Source: Aphelenchoides besseyi (lineage: Eukaryota > Nematoda > Chromadorea > Rhabditida > Aphelenchoididae). From it: DNA of 64,000 nucleotides. A program made the position numbers and the translations under genes. Shown one piece after another: positions 29,964-41,105 of the stretch; position 1 is the stretch's first letter; each line of letters begins with the position of its first letter. The notes under the pieces were generated by a model, which was not told the DNA's origin, did not search any database, and saw only the letters and a program-made list of their open reading frames with translations. The stretch spans positions 14,570,001-14,634,000 of the forward strand of contig JAMPIQ010000001.1 of assembly GCA_024699855.1 (NCBI GenBank). The letters run 5' to 3'.

Positions 29964-32900
29964 ATGGAAGAAATCTTGAAAGCAGCGATCGCCACTGCTT
30001 CTTCGACCTCCTCGAATGTTCCAATTAGCTCGGCAATTGCAACAACAGTCTCGACCAACTCGAACGGTTCGTTTGAAGACCATCAGCTTTTGTTTCAAAA
30101 ACACATGCCATTGGGTCCAATGGCCGGTAATGGACAGCCGAGTGTAATCGACGGATCTCAGTGTAACAACGGAACAACTAATGGAACTGCAACTGCGTAT
30201 CCGCCAATGGGTCTGGATATCGGAATGCTGTCAAGTTTTCAGGTTTGTCAGTTTTGAATTAGCCAATATGTTTCCAATTAATCTCTTGTTCTGTTAATCT
30301 GCAGCGTAACTTGAACTTCCGCTTATATTTGCAACTTTTTTCGTATTATCTCAAGGGTGTGTCTTTTGCAAGTTTTTCAGGCTACGACTGGTTCTTCAAT
30401 CTAAAACAATAATCGAGTATTACATCTAATCGACGTACCTAGAAGTTTAAAATTCACATCCTCATCATCCACAAGTGACAAAAACGGTCTCAACTAATCC
30501 ACTCGGGTTGATATTGAATAGCCAATGAGTACGAGAAGCTGTCTGTTCTTTTGTTTTCGCATCTTTGCACTAAATTTTTCTTGTGGCAATAGCCAGATTC
30601 GTTTGAGTCGTTGACTTTATTATTTTCCTTGTTTACTTACTGGTCATCGGGCAAAAGTGTAATATCGTCGGATTGGGTTTCGTCGTCGTTATGGTAAACC
30701 TCAAAATTGCGAGCAAAACTTTTACTTCTGAGGTGTTAGACGACTTTTGGTTGGAAGATCGACACAAGTTTCGTGTTCTTTTTATCGTAAACATCAATTT
30801 TAATCGTTGAATTCTTTCTGTAGAGTACAAACCACACAAATCTTGACATTCTCTTTTTTCCATCGTGAATACTCACAAGACACATCTTACGGCCAATAAC
30901 GAATGTCAGTCTTGTTCTCATTCCCGAAAACGGATTACCTACTTCTCGTGGCTAATCTACTTGTGCCTTTATCGTTGGCACATTTCGATCTTAAGAACAG
31001 ACAGATTTTTAATTTCTGCCGTCAAATTAGCGAACGATTTGTAGAATGGAATGCCAAATGGAATGGGATTCACACCACGTTATCCGTTCTACGAGCATAA
31101 TCCACTCCAAAAGCCATTGAATATGCCGCAACAACTTCCGTCTCAACAGCAACCCGTGAGTTCGCAACGTCAATCTCAGAATTCGAACGGTCAACAGCAA
31201 CCCAACGGTGGTGAGTTTTACGATTGGCTCCAACATCACTTTTTTACCCTGTAGCGGATGCTGAAAAGTTGCACGTATTCGCACTGTAATTGAATTTTGA
31301 TGTTTCTATCGCAATTTCTTTTTGAATAGATCGGAAATTGGGCGGTTTTCCGTCGAAATGATGTCGACGACTTTTCGTTTTGTAGCCTTAAAGGATTTTC
31401 ACGTTTTAGCAGTCAATCTGAGTATTCACAACTCGACTAACCAGACCACCTCACCACTTCAAGCTTCCGATTCCAATGGAACGGTCGGAAACGGACAACA
31501 AAGTCAGAATCTTCCACCGCACAGCAACACCAACAATCTTGTTAGCAACATAAAAGAAGAGGTAAACATGTTCGGTTGTTAAGTTTATCTTCTTCTTCAG
31601 CCAATTTTCAATCCAATGAACGCATTTCCATGTGCGCCCTTACGCTCAAGCGGCTCCATTACTCAAGGTCTGTTAAGGTTCACAAACCGAATGGTTTCTT
31701 CGAAGTACTGTAAGCCATGAAATCAGAGAACTGGCCGACTGGTTCGAGCAATTACCCGCGATTTTTGGCGGTCGCTTCAGGGTCGAGAATTTATGGCCGA
31801 GCGGCAGGAAATGCGGCGAGAAGAAGCGGTCTTTTTGTCCGCGAAAATGAGCCGCAATACGATCGTTGAAGACAGTTAGACGATTGTGTCCGCTTGTTTG
31901 AACGAAAATGAACTCGACTATTAAACTCGAGAAATCTCCACAGCACGCACTTGACTGTACTGAATTCGTGAACTCAAAACACGAAAGGAACACTCGCAGT
32001 CGCTTTTCTGTGTGGAAACGATTGCAAGCAATTTGGCCGCTTTCTTTGTCGGTGTCAATTGATCGACCCAATTTGGCAACGAACGAAAAGAAGCGCAATT
32101 GTCTCTCTCTTGTTCGATTTCTCGAGATACTTGCAACTCCTTAAACTGCCACTTCTTCTCCGCTCGTCATGCTCGACCATTAGTCCCGTGCACTCATCTG
32201 CCGTTTTGAACTCCATTTTCATCTTACCGCTCAGACAATTACCGTTGAATTGCGCAATCGAACGGCTCTGCTTTTTGTTCTCACCGTTTTCGCGCATTTG
32301 CGGCTCATCCCGGTAGACAAACATACGATTCGAAGTGCATAGACAGTTTAGTTTGAGTCGGGAATTGAATCAGTCGTTCGGAGGCTCATGAGTTGGCTTG
32401 TCATTCTCGTGAATAATTACTCCCGACCAAGTTGTCACGAAGCAAAATCGACCGATTGCGTTTCTGTTGACCGTAAATCGCGGTCCGCTTTTGTCTTCGA
32501 AGTTAATGCCGTCGGCGAAATGCGGGTAATTGGCGAGAGTTGATTCTCGATTCTGAGTTAACGACTCAGAAACAACTCGCGGTTTGTTTTTAAAAACGAA
32601 CGTCACCGCCAATGCCGAAACAGAATGCCAAATGATTCAACAGCCCAAATCAAAGGCCAATTGCAGCCATCTAGTCAACACTAAGGGTCTTCTGTGTAAT
32701 CTCAGACGTCAACGTAATGAACAAAATTTGATTCTTCGAAGATCTTTTCAACAAATTCAGAAGGAACCGAGCGATTAAGGTGTTGGATCTCGGTCTCAAT
32801 GGTCGAAAGACTTCGGGCAACTTATTTGTTTGCGGATTAAGAAGCTTGGAAATCAAATTTATTGCGTAATTGTAAGTTTCTGTTGATGAGCACGGGCATT

Positions 32901-35287
32901 TGCTGTTGGTCAATCAAGACGAGTTTCTTGAGTTAATTTCGTTTGCAGTCCTCGGCAATTTTGAGTCCACAAATCAAGTTTCTTTTGTTGTCGGCGTGAA
33001 CGAAATTAATTGGCTCTCTGGTTCGGACATTCCACGAATCTTTTGGCCGCTCACAAGAACAATTGCAACCAAATTAGCTTGCTATTCTTGGGATTAACGC
33101 TTCAGTGATTTCAAAAGTTTGTATTCAACGACATTAAACTTTGACATCAATCAAAACCTCCTTATTTATCATGAATTCTCAAATGAATGTTGATCAGAAG
33201 CAACAAATCGCAGGATTTCAAAACTTTCGATTCGAAGTCAAACACGACTATGCAGTCGACTACACTTTCTGGTTTACCGTATGGTCTTTTTTGGCCTAGA
33301 AATCACATCCTTCAAGACTTTTGTGGAGAGTAAAGTCTTCAAAATTCGCGCTTGTCTGCCGAATTGGTTAATTTGCATTTTAAATTGAAATGCCGGCGGT
33401 ACTCTAAGTTAACGCTGTTTATTCAACTTGCCGCTCGGAAGTCGAGTGGAAGTGATTTCGAAGTTAAGAGCAAATCAAGTTTGTTCATTCTTCTGCTGCC
33501 ACTTTCCCCTTCGTCTCACTGTTGAAATCAAAATGGGGGACTGGTAAATGAAAGAACAATCTTGTGCACAGTACTCGTATGTTGGTTCGAGCACTGGAGT
33601 TGTCTTAGCCGTCGAACGGTGCCAAAATCGCGGTCTATTTACTCTGTCGGAAGAATCGAAACCGGGAATTGAGCGGAAATCACACGCACTCAATTTCTTA
33701 CTGTGCGGTTTTTTGCGTTCTGAACGGTTTTTTGAAGTTCCCGCGTCGCCGTTCATCTTTGCGCCATTCATTTCGATTTGGCCGCCTCGTCATGAAAAAC
33801 AATCGAACAGATACCCGTCGTGCGAACGCGCAATTTCGATCACAAACATCATCTTAATGGACTTCCGCGGTACCTTTGCGAATTGAAATGCGGCAAACAG
33901 CGATCGTTCGATTTCAAACCACTACCTTCAAACAACGAAACTTGTTATCCAACCTGCAAAGAACACAAACGCTACGGTAGTACATGGGATTCAAACTTCT
34001 TCTTGAACTCACCTGAATCCAATTAGCCGTTCAGCTCATTCATTTGAGCGCTAAATGCAGCTGTTCAGTTGCTCGGGCGTAAAACAACATGCTCTCCAAC
34101 CTAACTGCCAATTTCGTTTTTACCTTGCGAGGTAATTAACAAAAGCACTCGGATTACGGTAGATTTTGAACCAAGATGTTGACTGAATATACTCGATTCT
34201 ACGGTAACTGTTGGAATTAATGTCTGTATGATCGCTGCTGAAGAACAGCTTCTTTCTTACGGTCATTTGTCATGCGTCCTCTCAAATTCCGCTCACTGAC
34301 TTCCGCTTAGTTTCTTGACCTTGAAAATGCGCGTGGATTTACCGTTTGTTCGACGATCGATGAGCAACAACAGACGGTGAGCAAGTGCTGACAATACGAG
34401 ATGCGTATAATTGAACGAACCAATTCGTTCTCTCGGAATCCCACGAGAACACTACCAAATGGACCAGATGTTGTGGTTATGAATTTAAACGACAACGAAT
34501 TCCAAACGGCAACTGAACAAAAAAGACTTACAGTAAACCGAAGAACAGAATTCAAGAAACGAACAAACAAGTGACTATGTGTTTAGATCCCTATGCAATA
34601 CTTGCACCAATGAGTCAACGATTAGCAAGTGCCGGTTCGGGACAAATCCAACTGTGGCAATTTCTTCTCGAGTTGTTGGCTGATAGTCGCAATGCCGACG
34701 CAATTACATGGGTAAACATTACAGTAACATTTGTTTCGGTAAATTGAATGTTCAGGAAGGAACACAAGGCGAATTCAAACTCGTCGATCCTGATGATGTT
34801 GCTCGTCGTTGGGGTGAGAGAAAATCGAAACCGAATATGAATTACGACAAAATGTCTCGAGCCCTACGTTACTACTACGATAAGAACATAATGTGCAAAG
34901 TTCATGGTAAACGTTACGCTTACAAATTCGATTTCCAAGGTCAGTTATTGACTAAACAACAGAGTTTTTAATTGGTGAATCAGGAATTGCTCAAGCTCTT
35001 CAGCCGCAAACTGCACACAATACATCGGCCGACATCTTCTCACATTCTGCACGTTTTCAGAATTCCGATTTCATGCATCCGACTTGGCCAAATTACCGTT
35101 TCATCAATCCTGCTAGTTTCCAGGTTAGTCTCTAAGATTGAAAGCTTTTTTTTAAGCCAACGATTTTCAGCCAAGTGCTAACTTCTTCAACTCGACCATG
35201 GCTTACGGTCAGTTCTCAACCGGCAATGTTCCGAATCCGCGAAATTTCTCGCTCTACAATTCACCTACTTATTCGAAATGCATTTGA
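29964..35287 (+). CDS. ETS-domain transcription factor, FLI/ERG type
   Basis: Eight exons: 29964-30242, 31045-31210, 31410-31561, 31601-31667, 34587-34711, 34756-34939, 34984-35123, 35171-35287, all in frame. The N-terminal half is low-complexity Ser, Asn, Gln, Pro rich and shows no PNT/SAM domain. Exons 5-6 encode a complete ETS winged-helix domain: [62 protein letters not shown]; the Arg-x-x-Arg of the recognition helix is intact. The sequence around it, including the following GIAQALQP, is characteristic of FLI1/ERG/FEV. It binds GGAA sites and regulates transcription. Introns of 802 bp and 2.9 kb are much longer than elsewhere, suggesting embedded control elements. AATAAA at about 35526. 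Confidence 0.93.
31668..34586. other. Long ETS intron with GC-rich blocks
   Basis: No spliced gene is supported. GC-richer blocks with short open frames on both strands occur at about 31720-32330, 32380-32620, 33500-33880 and 34250-34570, alternating with AT-rich DNA. They could be enhancers or an alternative promoter just upstream of the ETS-domain exons. Confidence 0.4.
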
Positions 35288-35598
35288 TAGTCATGATCTA
35301 TTGCTAATTTAACCTACTTTAAGAGTTTTATTCTCTATGCCATTTCACGTGTTAAACCAAAAGTTTTTTACACTTCAATTTGTTTTTTAGTCACAATCTT
35401 TTAACTAGTCAGTTTGCTTTTGGGTCGATTAACAACAGTCATTGTGCTACTCTCTTTACAATATCCTTTTCAGTCCCATTAGAACGTGTTGTGTTCAATT
35501 ACTCTGATCTCCGATTATATTTTGCCAATAAACATCCTTTGAGAAGTCAACTGCAACTGTTTATTTTTCATTCGAATGCACAAAGAACGAAAGAGTGA

Positions 35599-36469
35599 TC
35601 ACATGGAAGTAACATATTGAGACATGACAGTCGACTTCTTTCCACGTGATTGAGCAGTGCGTGTAGACGGCGACTTCTAAACGCCGAGTTCCCATTTCAT
35701 CTCTTTCACTCACCTTGTCGCTGATTGCCGTTTGAGACGATTTGGCTCCTGCGGGTGGAGGACTTGCGAAGTAGACGGTCGAACCATCACGTTGAACTTT
35801 GGTGTGTTGTTCGTCCGCCTTCTCGTCGACGGACTCCAACTCGGCTTGCAACGGCGATGGTGGAGCTGAGCGCAGCAATCCCGCTGCTGCAGCTCTAAAA
35901 CGGAGATCAGAGCTTGTTGTCGTGAATTCACTCACGCAGACAACACACGTTGCAACGCCAACCAAACCAACGGCTTCGACTGTTGGACGCGCATACGATT
36001 CTCTTCGTATTTTTCGCCCAAGTCTTTGATCGTGTTCTTCGTTTGACGCAGATTCTCGCTGATAAACTGACGTTCCGCTTGGTTGTTGTTCATCGACCAC
36101 TCGCCGTCCTTCAAACGATTGGCCAAATCCGACGAGATGGCCGTTTGACAGTTGACTTCAGCGACTTTCATTTGCGCCAACTCCACTCCCAACATCACAC
36201 GACCAAAACCAACGATCTCTCGGACGAGCAACTTCAAGCGATAGTAACGATCGTAGAGTTGATCTGAAGCAGCAATGTCGACGGAAACGAGACGAGAACT
36301 CACGAATCGTGTAAGTGAACAGAAACATAACAAACGAGACATAGTCGAGAGCAGACTGCCAAGCCGATGAGATCGTTTGTTGAACTTGTCGAATCATCAC
36401 AAACGGAAATCGAAGAGCCGGTTCAAGAGGACGCAGATCCAAAGTAGCCGTTCCGCTCACAGTGAGCAT
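35599..36469 (-). CDS. Hypothetical 250-residue helical membrane-associated protein
   Basis: Four exons (36469-36304, 36263-35936, 35894-35714, 35676-35599) join in frame. Near residues 40-55 is a hydrophobic helix (ALDYVSFVMFLFTYTI) that may sit in a membrane. Residues about 60-160 are strongly helical and charged (RLKLLVREIVGFGRVMLGV, ENLRQTKNTIKDLGEKYEE). The C-terminal third is Ala/Ser/Pro rich with basic end. The gene is convergent with the ETS gene. Family not recognised. Confidence 0.7.
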
Positions 36470-36559
36470 CGCCAGACGGAATGAGCTAAAAACAGTTAGA
36501 CAAAAGCATTACAATATGCAAAGTTTATTTTAAAATTATCCGATATGTGCACAAATTTG

Positions 36560-37650
36560 TTACAAAAACAAATCATCAAGGAAGGCATCGATTTCGTCTT
36601 GAGTTTGAACTTCTTCCGTGGGCATATCCGCTTGTTTGGTCCAAATATCACGGGCTTCTTTCTCCGCTTTTTCGGCGTCCTAAAATACCATTCAAATGTA
36701 TTCATAAACACGATCACCCACTTCTTTTTCCTTTGTCTTCTCATCGACTTCCGAAGTCGTGGAAGCTTGATGCGATGTTGAGGCTACGGGCTCGCTAGCC
36801 GTTGACTTCTGATTGGCTGGACTTGGACTTCTTGAGGATGCTGAGCTGCTGGAACTCGAATCAGAATCATGATGTTTGCGATGTTTTCGCTTCTTTTTTC
36901 GTTTTTCTCGTTTGTGTTTCTTCGATACTTTCTTCTCTTTTTTGATCTTCTTCTTTTGTGAATAGAAGTTCAATTTCATCGAACACTCTTTGCATAAGCG
37001 CAGTTTGACCAGAGCGTTCTTGTGTTCTCCGTGTTCAACATACGAAAAATTAACCTAAAAATGAAGATCGTAAGTGATCAAACAACAGAACTAACCTCCC
37101 AAGTAGTGAGTTTCTTTCTCACATTACAATGTTTGCTTCCACATTCGAATTGTCCTTTTCCTTTTTTCACTTCTTCTTCGGTTCGCCAGCGCATTCCAAT
37201 TCGATTTTTCTGGAAGTGAGTGAGATCGGCGATGCAGTATTCTTTGAACAGTTTATCGTAGTATCTTTTGGCCAATTGCATGTCCCATGATTTCGCCGAG
37301 TCGCTGAGATCGTCGGTTCCCCATAGAAATCGATGGTTTTCCTAAAACCTGAATAAACGAAGTCAACTGAGTAAAAGGTACCTGGATAATATCGAAGATT
37401 CCTTTGTGCTTCGATGTGTCGCGTTCTAACGTTTTCGTCGAGCCCGGATAGTAGAGTTGATAGTTGTTGATCAGCTGTTTGTGTCGTTCATAAGCGTCTA
37501 GAGAAATGAAGTGTTTTTTGAATCTAAATTGAATGTGATCTCTGAGTCGATTTAAACTCACTTCTTGATTTCGGATTTCTGTTCCGATTTACGCGACCGT
37601 TTGATTTCTGGAGCGAATGGATTCGGTTCATCGTACACACGTTTGATCAT
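36560..37650 (-). CDS. FRA10AC1: FRA10AC1 homologue (spliceosome-associated)
   Basis: Five exons (37650-37562, 37523-37382, 37341-37096, 37054-36722, 36679-36560) give 309 residues, close to the human length of about 315. Conserved landmarks in order: DAYERHKQLINNYQLYY, ENHRFLW, LAKRYYDKLFKEYCIADL, RWRTEEEV, GKGQFECGSKHC (a Cys pair), YVEHGEHKNALVKLRLC, a Lys/Arg/Ser-rich linker, and an acidic C-terminus ending DLFL as in the human protein. FRA10AC1 is a nuclear protein found with the catalytic spliceosome. The Lys-rich stretch (KKHKREKRKKKRKHRK) should act as nuclear signal. It faces C1D across 157 bp. Confidence 0.93.
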
Positions 37651-37807
37651 TGCAGTCACAATGTTCACGAAAGAAAATATTGAAAACGCTAAAGAAATTT
37701 GTTGTTCAAAGTTTTCCGATGTGCAGCAACGAGACGGCAATTCGACAACCTCGAAGCTTCAAAATTTCTGTTCAATTGCGACAAAACTTCGGGGTTTGAT
37801 GTGAAAG

Positions 37808-38445
37808 ATGTCGACAGAAATCCCACAACCTGTTCTACAAGTGCTCAGTAAATTGTCCAAAGATCTGAACGACATCGAAAAGTCTCTTGTTGAGCTGCAG
37901 AAAGTGACTCCCGAACAACGAGAATCTGTAAGTTTTGTTCAATTCGTTTGCTTTACATTGTTTTTAGCTTCCACTTCTGCAACGAGCCAAATTGGATGTC
38001 CTGTCCGCTCAAATCATCCTAAAACTTTACTGCACGTACTCGGCAACTTTCGGTCAGGATGCCGAAGAAGATGAAGAGAACATTGGAGTTTACACGGTTA
38101 GTTTTATTTCTTTGTTATCAACTAATCTCGACGATTTTAGCGACGCATTGAAGAAGCCACGAAACGCATACAAGAAGAAGAAGATCGACCGTTGAGACCC
38201 AAAATTCAGAAACGAGCTGCTCGTTCGTTTGTTCGAAATTCACTTTTCGATCCATCGAAAGAACAAGAAAATGGCAACAGCAGAGTAAGTTAGAATCTCA
38301 TCATAAACTTTACTTTCTTCAGCTTATCACTCTTGAACAAGTCAAGATGATCGAGGAAGATGAACAGGACGACGAAGATGATCCGATGGAAGAAACCCTT
38401 GAAGACGATAATTCGGAATGTGATGATCAGATGGAAAACTTTTAA
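37808..38445 (+). CDS. C1D: C1D/Lrp1 homologue, nuclear exosome cofactor
   Basis: Exons 37808-37927, 37968-38096, 38141-38284 and 38323-38445 give 171 residues. The N-terminal helical Sas10/C1D domain (LSKLSKDLNDIEKSL to LKLYCTYSATFG) is followed by the family's C-terminal motif RAARSFVRNSLFDP, matching the ASRFVKNALWEP of C1D. An acidic tail (DEQDDEDDPMEE) follows. C1D binds Rrp6 and guides the nuclear exosome in rRNA, snRNA and snoRNA 3'-end maturation. It shares a head-to-head promoter with FRA10AC1; FARS2 starts 151 bp after its stop. Confidence 0.85.
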
Positions 38446-38596
38446 ATTTTCTAAACTTCTTGTTACTGCTTCTTTGTTGACCGTTAAATTTTATTAAATG
38501 ACTTCGATCTCAACATTCAGTTTCCGTTTTCGATAGTTGGTTTTGCCCATTTTAACTCTTTTGTCTACGTCACTTGAAACGATTTCCCAAAGATCG

Positions 38597-40121
38597 ATGC
38601 TACGCCCATTTTGTTTTCGTCTGAGTTCCCGATTATACCGCTCTCAACGCTATAGGTTTGCATCGACGGCTGAAGAGTGCGTACCGTCAGTCGCCACTCA
38701 TCCGGTACCAAATGAAATTCACGTTGATGGCCAAACATATGCAACGGACAACTGGTACAATTTAACTCCACGGATTCTTTCACTAGTCGAGGTAACATAC
38801 TTTCGGCTATTTTTGACGTTTCTTTAGCGTCGATTGTTGAATGAGCCGTCGAATCCGTTGAGTTTGTTGAAACGGCGAATTGTCGATCATTTTCACACTC
38901 ATCATCGTCGTGGTGGCGGGCATAGATCGCCTTTGTTTGCGGTTTGCGATAAAGAAAATCGTGTGGTTTCGTGCTTTGACAATTTCGATTCATTACTCAC
39001 TGAAAAGGACCACATTAGTCGACGTCAATCGGATACTTATTACGTCAGTTCCAATCACGTGCTTCGTGGACACACGTCTGCCCATCAACACTCACTTATT
39101 CGTCAGGGATTGGATGCATTTTTGGTTGTTGGCGACGTCTATCGACGCGATGAAATCGATCGAACTCACTATCCGGCTTTCCATCAGATGGAAGGTAAGA
39201 TGCTTGATGTTTTTTTGAACTGAAGTTTAGGAGTCCGTCTCTTTACTCACGATGAATTATTTGGAAGCCAGTTAAGTCCATCGACTGTTTTGTTCGATAA
39301 ATTGGGCGTGAAGACCGAGGAAAAACAGTCGGTTCATACGCGAGACACCGCGTTGGCGCTTCAGATCGGATTGAAATCAACGTTAGAGTCGTTGTTTCGA
39401 ACGCTCTTCGGTTCAGAAGTTCAAATGCGTTGGGTTGATGTAAGTGATAAATTACAATCATTTACGTGTGCTCATTTGAGGCCTATTTTCCGTTTACTCA
39501 TCCGTCATTTGAATTGGAAGTATTTCACGACGGCAAATGGATGGAAATGCTGGGTTGTGGAGTGATAGAACAACGATTGTTGGATTCGGCTGGTGCAGAA
39601 TCGAAAGTCGGTTGGGCCTTCGGAATGGGATTGGAACGGCTGGCTATGGTGTTGTAAGTGGTTGTTTCTCTGCGTTCAATCAAAACTTCAGATACGGAAT
39701 CCCCGACATTCGCTTATTTTGGTCAAAAGATTCTGGTTTTCTGAACCAATTCAGAGATCTACAACCGGGAGATGATTTCAAGTGAGTTTCTTATTTGAGT
39801 TTTCATTCTGCTTTCAGATATACACCCATCAGCACTCATCCCCAACTGTACATGGACATTTCATTTTGGCTAGCTGAAAATTCAAATCCAACGAATATGC
39901 AAGCGAATGTTATGGACGTAATCCGATCGATTGGTGGCGATTTGATTGAACAAGTGGAGAAGACAGATCAGTTCGTGCATCCGAAAAAGAAGCGCACCAG
40001 TCAAACGTTTCGAATCACCTACAGAAGTCATGAACGTCCTCTAACTAAAAATGAAGTTAATGAACTTCACAAAGCAATTGAAAATGAACTCAAAGCAACC
40101 TATGGAGCGGAAATTCGATAA
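38597..40121 (+). CDS. FARS2: Phenylalanyl-tRNA synthetase, mitochondrial
   Basis: Six exons (38597-38791, 38828-39194, 39231-39439, 39481-39653, 39692-39781, 39818-40121) give 445 residues, as in human FARS2 (about 451). It charges mitochondrial tRNA-Phe with phenylalanine and works as a monomer. The N-terminus ([19 protein letters not shown]) is a basic, Ser-rich matrix targeting sequence. Class II landmarks: [14 protein letters not shown] with [17 protein letters not shown] (motif 2), then [14 protein letters not shown] (motif 3). The C-terminal anticodon-binding domain starts near [17 protein letters not shown] and includes TFRITYRS. All expected catalytic parts are present. Confidence 0.96.
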
Positions 40122-41105
40122 GACAATAGTGACCAATAGGTAGTTGTTACAGAATAGTTGTCATAAATAAAATCTTTGAAGATGTTCATCGTTTGTATCG
40201 TGTGGTTAAAGTACCACAGACTATTTTCTGAGTTGGTTTACAGACATAAACTCGTTGTTTAGATGTTCATTTACAGCTTCGTGAGATAACACAAAGGTGA
40301 GCTTTGACGAAATGCTTTTGGATTAAGCGAATGTGACAGCTGTTGTTTTGTTTGGCCGTTCGATCTCTCGACTGCTGTCAATTCATCAGTTCGATCGTAC
40401 TTGCCCAATACTCTTCGTCGACAAAGTTCGTGGATTTCGACTGTCAATCTCTTCGCCTCCCTGCGCATCCTATAAAAGTCAGTGGGTTAGCAGAAAGGAT
40501 GCCGCAGTTGGTGAGAGAAGGAAACGTGCGAGTTTGCATTCCAACGGTCAAATCGTTCGATTTACGTGCGAATTGTGGAGTTTCGTTCAACTCCAATTCT
40601 TTTCCGTCCGCTTCGTGTCGGTCCAATGATTTGGCCGCTGACCGCTAACGCGTCTTGCGAGCAGTTGGGTCGCCGAAAGGAGGACACCAAGCGGCAGAGT
40701 TCGCTTCGCATATTCGACGCTTTTGCAGGAAACTTCTTTTTTGTTGAATATCCAGACGCTAAAAACAAAAACTGGCGTAGATTTTCTGTAGAAAATGCTC
40801 GAAATCGTCGCTGAAGGGGTGGAGCGGCGAGAAGATCGCGCAACCCAGAGGTTACCCCCGTTTTTCTTTTTGTCTCTGAAAACAACGAATATCGCCGTTT
40901 ACTTCTTTTCTATTGCATTTCGTCGTTTGTCGCGCGTCGATGGAATTCAAAGACCTTTCGCGAAGATTCGACGAATCTCTTCATCGAACTCAAAGCTATA
41001 AAGGCGATTGGCCGCTCGTTGTATCTTTGCATTTGATTTACGAACTATTTTAGGAGCTTCATGATTGAGTTCCTATAGTCTGGGTTAAGCAATAGCTATA
41101 CTACC
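40122..41105. promoter_or_regulatory. Intergenic, GC-rich promoter block before PLOD
   Basis: Poly(A) signal AATAAA for FARS2 at about 40167. A TATAAAA lies near 40471, and 40330-40890 is GC-richer with open frames on both strands but no domain, consistent with promoter sequence. A short TATAAAG also occurs near 40998. Confidence 0.4.

Noticed and set aside
35561..36100. 179-codon minus-strand open frame
   Set aside because: Its left half is a different frame of the spliced gene; splicing at the GTGAGT donor gives a better protein.
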